From contig CAMYCF010000002.1 of assembly GCA_947254375.1 (NCBI GenBank), positions 1 through 64,000 of the forward strand: DNA of 64,000 nucleotides, read 5' to 3'. Below, in pieces: positions 17,225-25,211 of this stretch. A program made the translations under genes and the position numbers. The DNA comes from an uncultured Mobilibacterium sp. (GTDB lineage Bacteria > Bacillota > Clostridia > Peptostreptococcales > Anaerovoracaceae). The notes under the pieces are model-generated. The model was not told the origin of the DNA. It made no database searches and saw only the letters and a list, made by a program, of their open reading frames with translations. Every line of letters starts with the position of its first letter. The stretch's first letter is position 1.

Positions 17225-18604
17225 ATGGACTACAGAATAGAAGAAGATACCATGGGAAAAGTGAAGGTCCCGGCCGACCGTTACTGGGGAGCCCAGACCG
17301 AACGGAGCCGCCGATGTTTCCAAAGCGGGCGGCGGATGCCGGCGGAGATCATAAGGGCTTTTGCTTACGTAAAAAAAGCGGCCGCGCTCGCAAATGTCGA
17401 GATCGGTGTACTCAGCACCGAAAAAGCAGACCTCATCTGCAGGGTCTGCGATGAGATCCTGTCGGGGAAACTCGATGGGGAGTTCCCGCTCGTCGTCTAT
17501 CAGACGGGAAGCGGCACGCATACGAATATGAATATAAATGAAGTCATTGCGAACCGGGGCAATGAAATAGCTGACAAAAAGTTATTGCATCCTAACGATG
17601 ATGTTAATATGTCCCAGAGTTCAAACGACACTTTTCCGTCGGCCATGGCGGTCGCCGCGGTTTTTGCGGTCGAGGACAGGTTGCTTCCAGTCCTGGATCG
17701 GGTGTGCATCTCGCTTGACGAGCTGGGATCGCGGTACGCCCGCGCCGTAAAGCCGGGCAGGACGCATCTGCAGGATGCGGTGCCGCTCACGTTCGGCCAG
17801 GAGGTGAGCGGCTGGCGCTCTCTCCTCCTGTATGCGAAGGAAAACGTCGAGAGCGCCCTGCCCGGCCTTACCGAGATCGCACTTGGGGGCACGGCTGTGG
17901 GGACCGGGCTCAACGCACCTGAGGGATTCGATGAACTTGCGGCCGAGAAACTGAGTGAATTCACGGGGAAAACTTTTAGGACTGCCGAAAACAAATTCCG
18001 GGCGCTCAGCGGGAAAGACCAGTTCGTTTTCGCCCACGGAGCGCTGAAGTCGCTCGCCGCCGACCTTATGAAGATCGCGAACGACATAAGGTGGCTCGCG
18101 GGAGGTCCGCGAAACGGACTCGGAGAGATAACGATACCGGCGAACGAACCGGGAAGCTCGATAATGCCGGGCAAGGTCAACCCGACACAGACGGAAGCCG
18201 CGACAATGGCAGCCGTAAGGGTCATGGGAAACGACACGGTGGTCGGAGTCGCCGCATCGCAGGGGAACTTCGAACTGAACGTATACATGCCGGTCATAGC
18301 CGACGCTTTTATCGAATCGGTGGACCTTCTTGCAGGTACGATCGCTTCCCTGGACGAAAAATGCATTTCGGGGATCGAGGCAAACGTTGAGAAGATGAGA
18401 GCGGGAGCGGAGAGCTCGCTCATGCTCGCGACCGCATTGAACACCCATATCGGATACGCATCGGCGGCCAAAGTGGCGAAGAAAGCCCATGCGGAGGGAC
18501 TGACCCTGAGAGAAGCCGGCATAGAGCTCGGACTTTTTACGGGGGACGAATACGACGAATGGGTGGATGTTTTTGCGATGACGAAAGCGGAGCCGAAGGA
18601 ATAG
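17225..18604 (+). CDS. fumC: class II fumarate hydratase
   Basis: A 459-residue member of the fumarase/aspartase superfamily that interconverts fumarate and malate. Conserved blocks are visible: the opening RIEEDTMGKVKVPADRYWGA, QTGSGTHTNMNINEVIANR, the SSNDTFPSAM stretch, KPGRTHLQDAVPLTFGQE and the signature GSSIMPGKVNPTQ. The acid/base residues typical of fumarase are present in these blocks. An ATG follows GGAGCAAG. A related aspartase cannot be fully excluded, but the GRTHLQDAVP block and the malic enzyme neighbour favour fumarase. A long antisense frame across this gene is a composition artefact. Confidence 0.9.
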   Translation: MDYRIEEDTMGKVKVPADRYWGAQTERSRRCFQSGRRMPAEIIRAFAYVKKAAALANVEIGVLSTEKADLICRVCDEILSGKLDGEFPLVVYQTGSGTHTNMNINEVIANRGNEIADKKLLHPNDDVNMSQSSNDTFPSAMAVAAVFAVEDRLLPVLDRVCISLDELGSRYARAVKPGRTHLQDAVPLTFGQEVSGWRSLLLYAKENVESALPGLTEIALGGTAVGTGLNAPEGFDELAAEKLSEFTGKTFRTAENKFRALSGKDQFVFAHGALKSLAADLMKIANDIRWLAGGPRNGLGEITIPANEPGSSIMPGKVNPTQTEAATMAAVRVMGNDTVVGVAASQGNFELNVYMPVIADAFIESVDLLAGTIASLDEKCISGIEANVEKMRAGAESSLMLATALNTHIGYASAAKVAKKAHAEGLTLREAGIELGLFTGDEYDEWVDVFAMTKAEPKE

Positions 18605-18645
18605 GCCGGGAGCGATAAGAGATTTTGTGTGGAGAAGATAAGCGT

Positions 18646-19710
18646 ATGATCGAGAGAAAGAAGTTTTACAAGGCCGACGACGGTACCGCAGGAACCGCGG
18701 CAGCGGCAACTCAAGAGGCAGCGGCAACTCAAGACGGAACCGCAATAGCGGCAGGTCAAGAGGCAGCGGCCGCTCAAGCCGAAACCGCAACAGCGGAAAG
18801 CAAGTCGGCGGCGGCAAGTCAAGCGGCAGGCAAGTCGGTTGCGACAAGTCAGATAACCGGCGAGTCCGAGACAAACGATCAGCAGCCGAAGGGCGGAGCC
18901 CCGTTTGAAGCAGCCGAAGGCGAAGCCTATGCCGAGGTCGAAGCGGCCGGCTCCGGAGGCAACGCCGCAGTCTCGGAGGTCGAAAGTGCGGAAGCCGAAG
19001 ACGCGGAAACTGATAATGAAGGTAGTTCGCCTATCATAAGTTTTACGGCGACGGGCGGCATCAAATACGACAGCTCCGTAATGGAGCAGGACAACGACGT
19101 TTACCACGGCGACCTTTTGATGCTCAAGAAGGACACGGTCGACTGGACCGAATCGCATAAGGCTTGGAAATTTTACAGGACCCTTCTGATAATCGCGACG
19201 GTGGGCGGACTTGCGCTCGTACTTTTCGTACTCTACAAAATGGGCGCGCAGAGGGACATGGACAGCAAGCAGCTGCCGCTCCACATATCGATATGGGTCA
19301 CTTTTCTCGCCATGTACATCGTCGGGAGCAAATCGTCGAAGCTCTGCAAACCGCCTTTCAATTCCCTGCATAACGTCAGGATCGAGATGAGCGACACGGG
19401 CATCTACTACGTATATCAGCGCAAGATGAAGGAGTACATCTACTACATCAAAGATGAAAACATCGAAGAGATGATATACGACAGCGAGAGACGCGCCATG
19501 TACATCAAGGGGAAGGCAAGGATAAAACACGTGTCGAGGAGCGGTGACATCACTTCGTGGGATACGGATGAAATGTACATGATGATGCCGTTCGACCGTT
19601 TCGACATCGACGACATGTTCGAGCCGTACGGCGACAGGGTAAAATTCGAGCCCGGGACGCTGAGGGAAAAATTCAGCAAAGAGGGTTTTTACAGGAGACC
19701 TCCCGTTTAG
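18646..19710 (+). CDS. membrane protein with low-complexity N-terminus and PH-like/YcxB-type C-terminal region
   Basis: A 354-residue protein not recognised as a named family. The first about 130 residues are low-complexity (Ala, Gln, Thr, Glu, Ser) with near-repeats such as AATQEAAATQDG and AAGQEAAAAQAE. Two hydrophobic helices follow (YRTLLIIATVGGLALVLFVL and ISIWVTFLAMYIVG). The C-terminal 120 residues are a beta-rich domain (SDTGIYYVYQRKMKEYIYYI, MYIKGKARIKHV) that resembles the YcxB/PH-like domain that follows two helices in small membrane proteins. The ATG at 18646 sits behind GGAGAAG. It follows fumC by 41 bases. Function unknown. Confidence 0.7.
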   Translation: MIERKKFYKADDGTAGTAAAATQEAAATQDGTAIAAGQEAAAAQAETATAESKSAAASQAAGKSVATSQITGESETNDQQPKGGAPFEAAEGEAYAEVEAAGSGGNAAVSEVESAEAEDAETDNEGSSPIISFTATGGIKYDSSVMEQDNDVYHGDLLMLKKDTVDWTESHKAWKFYRTLLIIATVGGLALVLFVLYKMGAQRDMDSKQLPLHISIWVTFLAMYIVGSKSSKLCKPPFNSLHNVRIEMSDTGIYYVYQRKMKEYIYYIKDENIEEMIYDSERRAMYIKGKARIKHVSRSGDITSWDTDEMYMMMPFDRFDIDDMFEPYGDRVKFEPGTLREKFSKEGFYRRPPV

Positions 19711-19783
19711 CATCAATTTCACCGCACCTTCACGTTCTTTGTGCTATACTGAAAGTGTAAAAAGCAGCAAAGGAGGTTGCACC

Positions 19784-20317
19784 ATGGATATTAAAATCAC
19801 GGGTAAAAACTATAAGATAAGCGACAGGCTTGAAAAGAAAATTGAGGACAAGTTCTCGAGGCTGGGTAAATACTTCAACGAAGATGCAACCGCTCACGTA
19901 GTATTATCCAAATTCAAGGACAGGACGAAACTGGAAGCGACGATCAATGTCAAGCACGGGATTTTCAGGGTAGAGGAAATTTCGGACAACGTCTATGAAG
20001 CGCTCGACATCGCGGTAGACAAGCTCGCGAACCAGATGTCGAAGTTCAAGGGTAAACTGGCGGCGAGGTACAAAGAAAACAAGGCGCTCAAGTTCGAATT
20101 CATTCCGGATATCGAAGACGACTACAGGGACGAGGATATCGTCATCGCGAAGACCAAGAAATTCGAGCTCATGCCGATGCGTGCGGAAGAGGCGGTCCTC
20201 CAAATGGAGATGCTCGGACACAACTTCTACGTCTACTACGATCCGGATTCCGATACGACGAACATCGTCTACAAGAGAAAAGGCGGAGCTTACGGCCTTA
20301 TCGAGACGACAAGATAG
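19784..20317 (+). CDS. hpf: long-form ribosome hibernation promoting factor
   Basis: A 177-residue protein with the two domains of long HPF. The N-terminal RNA-binding beta-alpha domain (MDIKITGKNYKISDRLEKKI through ALDIAVDKLANQMSKFKGKL) is joined by an acidic linker to the C-terminal dimerisation domain (KKFELMPMRAEEAVLQMEML through TTNIVYKRKGGAYGLIE). Long HPF pairs 70S ribosomes into inactive 100S dimers during starvation. The start is ATG 19784 after AAAGGAGG. A strong terminator follows 65 bases downstream, so it is probably transcribed alone. Confidence 0.92.
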   Translation: MDIKITGKNYKISDRLEKKIEDKFSRLGKYFNEDATAHVVLSKFKDRTKLEATINVKHGIFRVEEISDNVYEALDIAVDKLANQMSKFKGKLAARYKENKALKFEFIPDIEDDYRDEDIVIAKTKKFELMPMRAEEAVLQMEMLGHNFYVYYDPDSDTTNIVYKRKGGAYGLIETTR

Positions 20318-20381
20318 CGGATTTAGATATTAAATATTTCTTAAATATCCATAAATAGACCATAAAATATTTATGCATTTT

Positions 20382-20414
20382 ACGGCAGCCTTCACAAAAG
20401 GGCTGCCGTTTTTA
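20382..20414 (+). terminator. terminator after hpf
   Basis: ACGGCAGCC and GGCTGCCGT form a perfect 9-bp stem with a 10-base loop followed by TTTTT. Confidence 0.88.
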
Positions 20415-20716
20415 TTGCCCAAAGCCCGTAAAATGCGATATCACAGCCGCCCCTCCACGCCGCCGACGAAAAGTCGCGCGATATGTACGCTTGTGCTTTC
20501 AAGGGGTGTACGCGATAGGGCCTCAGTGGTATAATATGGGACGGCCGGCTTTAGCCCGCTTTTATATCGTTTTTTCGCATGTGTCGGAAAAATGATTTTT
20601 TACAGGATACATTCACATTCGACGGATATTTTTATAAAGTAGCCGTCATATTTATGAGTATAATTTTATTGTAGGTAAAAACATTTTTTTATAAAAAGAC
20701 CGAAACGGTGGATCAA
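20415..20716 (+). promoter_or_regulatory. about 300-base upstream region of the dlt operon
   Basis: No gene is seen. Two TATAAT boxes are present, at 20530-20535 (with an extended TGG just before it) and at 20659-20664. Neither has a clear -35 at the right spacing. The second would start transcription about 45 bases before dltA. No operator or riboswitch is recognised. Confidence 0.45.
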
Positions 20717-22306
20717 ATGGATATTTTAAAATCGATTTACGAAACACGGAAAAATCACGGCGACTCGATCGCGCTTCGCTCGGCCAAAGGGGAGCTTTCC
20801 TACGCGGAACTTTGGAGACGCTCCGACGTTCTTGCCGAATGTCTGATACGCGATCTCGGCGATGACAGAAAGCCGATAGCCGTTTACGGGCACAAAAGCC
20901 CGGATATGATAGTCGCTTTTCTCGCCTGCATGAAGTCGGGGCGTGCGTATTGCCCGATCGACATTTCGATGTCTGTGCAGAGGGCGAGCGATATTTTGGA
21001 GAAGATAGGGAATGACAGCCTGATAATAACGGAAGACCTTCCGGAAGGAACGGCGGGCGGCATGACCGTGATCGATGTGAGGGAACTCACGGACGCGTCA
21101 TCCGAAAGCGCAGGAGCGACGGGCGGAGCCCAAAACGAAAGCGAACGCGGCGGAACCCCGAACAGGGACATCGAAACCGGAGCCCCGGGCGAAAAATACA
21201 GGATCAAAGACGACGATCCGTGCTATATAATTTTTACATCCGGAAGCACGGGAAAACCGAAGGGAGTACAGGTCAGCTACGCGAACCTGAATAACTTCGT
21301 AGAATGGTCTGTTGACCTCGGCGGAGACAGGGAGGCAAAGAGGGGGAGCACCTTCCTCAATCAGGCGCCTTTCTCGTTCGACCTCTCCGTCATGGACCTT
21401 TACACATGCCTATCAACGGGAGGACGGCTGTGGATGCTCGACAAGGCGCTTCAGACGGACGCGGAGGCACTCCTCTCCGACCTCGAAAAGGCGGATATAA
21501 ATTACTGGGTATCGACACCTTCGTTCGTAGATATGCTCCTCGTCGATCCGAAGTTCAACGGCGAACTTCTGAAGGACATGAAGGCTTTCCTCTTCTGCGG
21601 CGAAAAACTGACGAAGAAGACGGCGCGCGCCCTTCTCGAGGCGTTCCCGAACAGCAAGGTCGTTAACACGTACGGACCTACCGAATCGACCGTTGCCGTC
21701 ACGGGCGTCGAAATAACGAAAGAGATAATGGAAGAAGAAGGATCCCTTCCTGTCGGAACGCCTAAAGCGGGGACCGAGATACTCATCAAAGACGAAAACG
21801 GAAGCGTGCTCCCGGACGGTGAGATCGGCGAGATAAACATCCTCGGCGACACGGTAGCGATAGGATATTACGAGGAGTCGCCTGAGAGGACGAAGGCGTT
21901 CTTCGAACAGGACTTCGGCGGCACCCGTCTCAAGGGATACAGGACCGGCGACAAGGGATATAAAAAGGGCGACATGCTCTATTGCTGCGGCCGAATGGAT
22001 CTGCAGATAAAACTGCACGGATACCGCATCGAGCTCGGCGACATAGAGAGGAACCTCCTGATGTTGCCGGGGATAACGGCGGCGGCCGTTCTTCCGAGGA
22101 CGGTAGATGAAACGATAAAAAGCCTTACGGCTTTCGTGACGGCTCCGACGCTCGAGGATACGTTCGCGAACAAAAAAGACATAAAGGAGAAACTCAAGGA
22201 GTTCCTTCCGAGCTATATGATCCCTAAAAAGATCGTATTTCTCGAGACCATGCCGGTCAACGCAAACGGTAAAACTGACAGAAAAGCTTTGGAGAAATTG
22301 GTTTAA
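20717..22306 (+). CDS. dltA: D-alanine--D-alanyl carrier protein ligase
   Basis: A 529-residue adenylate-forming enzyme that activates D-alanine and loads it on DltC. The adenylation core motif IIFTSGSTGKPKGVQVSYAN, the NTYGPTESTVAVTG block, the YRTGDKGY motif and the C-terminal lysine region MPVNANGKTDRKAL are present. Compared with typical DltA (about 505 residues) there is an insertion of about 30 hydrophilic residues near positions 125-160, rich in Ser, Gly, Glu and Asn, just before the P-loop. The ATG at 20717 follows GGTGG at 6 bases; GTG 20708 is the alternative. It overlaps dltB by one base (TAATG). Confidence 0.92.
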   Translation: MDILKSIYETRKNHGDSIALRSAKGELSYAELWRRSDVLAECLIRDLGDDRKPIAVYGHKSPDMIVAFLACMKSGRAYCPIDISMSVQRASDILEKIGNDSLIITEDLPEGTAGGMTVIDVRELTDASSESAGATGGAQNESERGGTPNRDIETGAPGEKYRIKDDDPCYIIFTSGSTGKPKGVQVSYANLNNFVEWSVDLGGDREAKRGSTFLNQAPFSFDLSVMDLYTCLSTGGRLWMLDKALQTDAEALLSDLEKADINYWVSTPSFVDMLLVDPKFNGELLKDMKAFLFCGEKLTKKTARALLEAFPNSKVVNTYGPTESTVAVTGVEITKEIMEEEGSLPVGTPKAGTEILIKDENGSVLPDGEIGEINILGDTVAIGYYEESPERTKAFFEQDFGGTRLKGYRTGDKGYKKGDMLYCCGRMDLQIKLHGYRIELGDIERNLLMLPGITAAAVLPRTVDETIKSLTAFVTAPTLEDTFANKKDIKEKLKEFLPSYMIPKKIVFLETMPVNANGKTDRKALEKLV

Positions 22307-23460
22307 TGGATCTGTTTGGCGATATTGGATTTTTCGGATATGTGGTCGCGGCGGCGCTGCCCGCGATAATACTGGGCGTACGGGAAAAGTCGCGCAAATA
22401 CTATTTTATCGGCATCTCTCTCATATTCGTTTACATGGCGCTCGAATCGAAGCCGGCGGCAGCGGCATATCTCGTCGGATATATACTCTATCAGTATTTC
22501 CTTATAATTTTTTATCAGGGAGTACTGCAGACACGCGGCAGGAAAAAGCACGAGTTCCACATAGCGCTCGCGCTCTCGCTCGCACCGCTCGTCATTTATA
22601 AAGTCGGCGCGCACTACTGGCACCTGAAGATATTCGCTTTTATAGGGATATCCTACATGACGTTCAAAGCGCTCCAGATCATCATCGAGTCCTACGACGG
22701 GTTGATCGAGAAGACGAACTTCGGGAACTACCTCGGGTTCATGCTCAATTTTTCGACGATACTGTCGGGACCTATCGACAGGAGCAGGCGGTTCGATGAA
22801 GACCTGAACCGCATCATCCCTAAAGACGATTACCTCGAAATGGTCGGACTCGGCATATACAAGATCCTGAAGGGAATGGTGTACAAGTTCGTGCTTGCGG
22901 CGGGCGCGTATCAGGCGATGACCTGGCTCGGGAATGCGAGCACCTTCAAGGGCAACCTCATATACATGTACTCATACGGGGCGTATCTCTTCTTCGACTT
23001 CGCCGGATACAGCTTAATGGCGATCGGTACGGGATATCTCTTCGGTATCGAGACGCCGGAGAACTTCAACGCGCCTTTTATCAGTAAAAACATAAAAGAG
23101 TTTTGGGACAGGTGGCACATAACGCTGTCGCACTGGTTCAGGGATTTCCTCTATTCCAGGCTGATGATGGACGCGATAAAAAGCCGCCGCTTCAAAAGCA
23201 AGCTGCTCATGTCGTGCGGCGGTTTTATCATCAACATGACCGTCATGGGCATATGGCACGGACTCGACAGCTACTACATTTTATACGGTTTTTACCACGG
23301 CGTCCTGCTCGCACTGAACGAGGTCTACGAGAAGAAGTGCCCGTTCTACAAGAAGCACAGGAAAGAGACGTGGTACATCTGGGTGAGCCGCTTCGTGACC
23401 CTCAACCTGGTAATGTTCGGATTTTTCATCTTCTCCGGAAGATTGATGAAGATAATATAA
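22306..23460 (+). CDS. dltB: D-alanyl transfer MBOAT acyltransferase
   Basis: A 384-residue multi-pass MBOAT protein with the signature FWDRWHITLSHWFRDFLYS and the catalytic histidine in MGIWHGLDSYYILYGFYHG. DltB passes D-alanine from DltC across the membrane toward teichoic acid. Its start overlaps dltA and dltC follows 39 bases downstream, giving the canonical A-B-C order. Confidence 0.93.
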   Translation: MDLFGDIGFFGYVVAAALPAIILGVREKSRKYYFIGISLIFVYMALESKPAAAAYLVGYILYQYFLIIFYQGVLQTRGRKKHEFHIALALSLAPLVIYKVGAHYWHLKIFAFIGISYMTFKALQIIIESYDGLIEKTNFGNYLGFMLNFSTILSGPIDRSRRFDEDLNRIIPKDDYLEMVGLGIYKILKGMVYKFVLAAGAYQAMTWLGNASTFKGNLIYMYSYGAYLFFDFAGYSLMAIGTGYLFGIETPENFNAPFISKNIKEFWDRWHITLSHWFRDFLYSRLMMDAIKSRRFKSKLLMSCGGFIINMTVMGIWHGLDSYYILYGFYHGVLLALNEVYEKKCPFYKKHRKETWYIWVSRFVTLNLVMFGFFIFSGRLMKII

Positions 23461-23499
23461 AAAAGTCGGTAATGGATTTGGCATAAAAGGAGTAAAAAA

Positions 23500-23730
23500 A
23501 TGGAAGAGAAGATTTTGGATATTTTAGAGGATATTTGCCAGGACCCGATCGTAAGGGAGGCGCGCGACATCAACCTCCTCGAAAACGATCTGATCGATTC
23601 GATGGACTACACGGAGCTTCTCGTCAGGGTCGAAGAGGAGCTCGGTATAATCGTTTCCCCTTCCGAACTGACGAGGGAAGAAATGGATACGCCGAACAAG
23701 ATAATATCGCAGATAGTCAGGAGAGCTTGA
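23500..23730 (+). CDS. dltC: D-alanyl carrier protein
   Basis: A 76-residue acyl-carrier-type protein. The phosphopantetheine attachment serine is S34 in NDLIDSMDYTELLVRVEEEL. Size and motif are typical of DltC. The start follows AAAGGAG, and dltD begins 4 bases after its stop. Confidence 0.92.
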   Translation: MEEKILDILEDICQDPIVREARDINLLENDLIDSMDYTELLVRVEEELGIIVSPSELTREEMDTPNKIISQIVRRA

Positions 23731-23733
23731 TCA

Positions 23734-24912
23734 ATGAAAAGAATCGCAGCCTTTCTGGTCGCCTTCGCGCTTTTCCTGGTATCGGTCGCGGGCTTCCACG
23801 TCTATACCAGAAACGGTATAACGATGAACAACAAGGAGTTCGGGACCTGGGTCAACATATATAAGGACATGAGCCGGGATGCGATCGCAAACAATCTCGG
23901 TAAAAACACCATGCTCGTCATGGGATCATCCGAGTTCCAGCACGGACGGAAGACGCCGTTCCACCCGAGGTATGTGTTCAAAAACAGCAACCGTGATCTC
24001 ATGCTCGTTGGAGCGCCGTACACGCAATGTCTTTTCCACACGACGCTGCTCGGCGGTGTCGAGAACGCAATGCCGAAGCGGGACGTCATACTTCTTCTTT
24101 CGCCTTCGTGGTTCAAGGCGGAGGGCATAAGGGGTAACGGCTTCGCGGCCCGTTTTTCCGAGAGCGAGTACATCGCTTTTATGAGCAATAAAAAGATAAG
24201 CAAAGACATCAAGATGAGGGTTATGCAGTCGACTTACAGCAAGCTCGGGAATTTTCCCGACATGAGGAGCCGCGTCCTTAGATACGACAACGTTCTGATG
24301 TCCGAAAACGCCCACATCGACGACAAGCTGTACGTGCTCGGGCGCAGGGATTTTCTCCGCGAGAGGGATCACGTCAATGTGATGACGGCGCTCAAGACGA
24401 CGAACATAAAGAAGAACGGCAACAAGAAGCAGAAGGAAACGCGTTACGGAGCGATCAACTGGGACGGTCTCATGAAAAAGGCCGAGCTGGCCGACCGCGA
24501 AAAATCTCAGAACAACGCTTTCTATATGAAGGACAAGTTCTACAACAGGAAGATAGCGCCTGTAATGAAGATAAAAAAGGACTCCTACGTATATGTAAAC
24601 TGCACGGAGGTCCCTGAGTATTACGATCTCGAAACGTTCCTCATGCTTTGCAAGGAGAGGGGCATACACGCCCACATCGTGCTCCTGCCCGTGAACGGAT
24701 ATTGGTACGACTACACGGGGCTGACGGAGGACGAGAGGGATCAGCTTTCGCGCCAGGTGGGAGCGTTGATCACTTCATACGGACAGAGTTTTTACGATAT
24801 GTCGAATTACAGTTATGAACCGTACTTCTTCGAGGATGCGGTACACCCCGCAGGAAAGGGCTGGCTTACGATCGATGAGCAAATTGACAAGATTTACAGA
24901 GAAAATTTTTAA
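23734..24912 (+). CDS. dltD: D-alanyl teichoic acid transfer protein
   Basis: A 392-residue protein with an N-terminal membrane anchor (IAAFLVAFALFLVSVAGFHV) and an extracellular SGNH-hydrolase-like domain. The nucleophile block is MLVMGSSEFQHG (Ser in GSSE) and the Asp/His block is FFEDAVHPAGKGW. DltD finishes D-alanine transfer onto lipoteichoic acid outside the cell. The last 38 bases overlap dltX, read in another frame. Confidence 0.92.
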   Translation: MKRIAAFLVAFALFLVSVAGFHVYTRNGITMNNKEFGTWVNIYKDMSRDAIANNLGKNTMLVMGSSEFQHGRKTPFHPRYVFKNSNRDLMLVGAPYTQCLFHTTLLGGVENAMPKRDVILLLSPSWFKAEGIRGNGFAARFSESEYIAFMSNKKISKDIKMRVMQSTYSKLGNFPDMRSRVLRYDNVLMSENAHIDDKLYVLGRRDFLRERDHVNVMTALKTTNIKKNGNKKQKETRYGAINWDGLMKKAELADREKSQNNAFYMKDKFYNRKIAPVMKIKKDSYVYVNCTEVPEYYDLETFLMLCKERGIHAHIVLLPVNGYWYDYTGLTEDERDQLSRQVGALITSYGQSFYDMSNYSYEPYFFEDAVHPAGKGWLTIDEQIDKIYRENF

Positions 24913-25036
24913 GAACGATAAAAAGACTTTCATCAAATACGTCCTGCTTTTCTGGGCTATGATGATGATAATATACCTGTACCTGATCTATGCGGGTATG
25001 GCGGTATCGCCGACGTTCACGTACGCGGAGTTCTGA
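24875..25036 (+). CDS. dltX: DltX-like small membrane protein
   Basis: A 53-residue protein with a basic N-terminus, one transmembrane helix (YVLLFWAMMMIIYLYLIYAG) and the C-terminal ending PTFTYAEF. That ending matches the conserved aromatic and acidic C-terminal motif (F-x-Y-x-x-F) by which DltX joins the DltBD machinery. In Bacillus and lactobacilli dltX lies before dltA; here it lies last and overlaps dltD by 38 bases, which would couple their translation. The start ATG 24875 has only a weak ribosome site. The assignment rests on size, topology, motif and operon position. Confidence 0.78.
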   Translation: MSKLTRFTEKIFKNDKKTFIKYVLLFWAMMMIIYLYLIYAGMAVSPTFTYAEF

Positions 25037-25065
25037 TAACGCGGGTTCCGGGCAACAGACATGAT

Positions 25066-25105
25066 AAAAGGCTGCAGCACCGAGGGAGGTGTTACGGCCT
25101 TTTTT
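25066..25105 (+). terminator. terminator of the dlt operon
   Basis: AAGGCTGCAGCACC pairs with GGTGTTACGGCCTT (with wobble pairs), loop GAGGGA, followed by a run of Ts. It lies 29 bases after dltX. Confidence 0.8.
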
Positions 25106-25131
25106 AGTTTTAAAACCCACATGTGCATATT

Positions 25132-25162
25132 GACTTTGGCCGGCACGGGAGTAATATCATAT
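25132..25162 (+). promoter_or_regulatory. possible promoter of the LRR/cell-wall-binding pseudogene
   Basis: -35 TTGACT at 25132-25137, with TAATAT 16 bases or TATCAT 19 bases downstream as -10. A good ribosome site (GGGAGGAAAA) precedes the ATG at 25212. Confidence 0.45.
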
Positions 25163-25211
25163 CGTAGGTAAGACTTCTCTAACAGCTTTGATTTTTGGGA
25201 GGAAAACTATT

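Noticed and set aside
17500..19722. 740-codon minus-strand ORF opposite fumC and the membrane protein
   Set aside because: It is the complement of two well-supported genes, with Arg/Leu/Ser-rich shadow composition and no domain.
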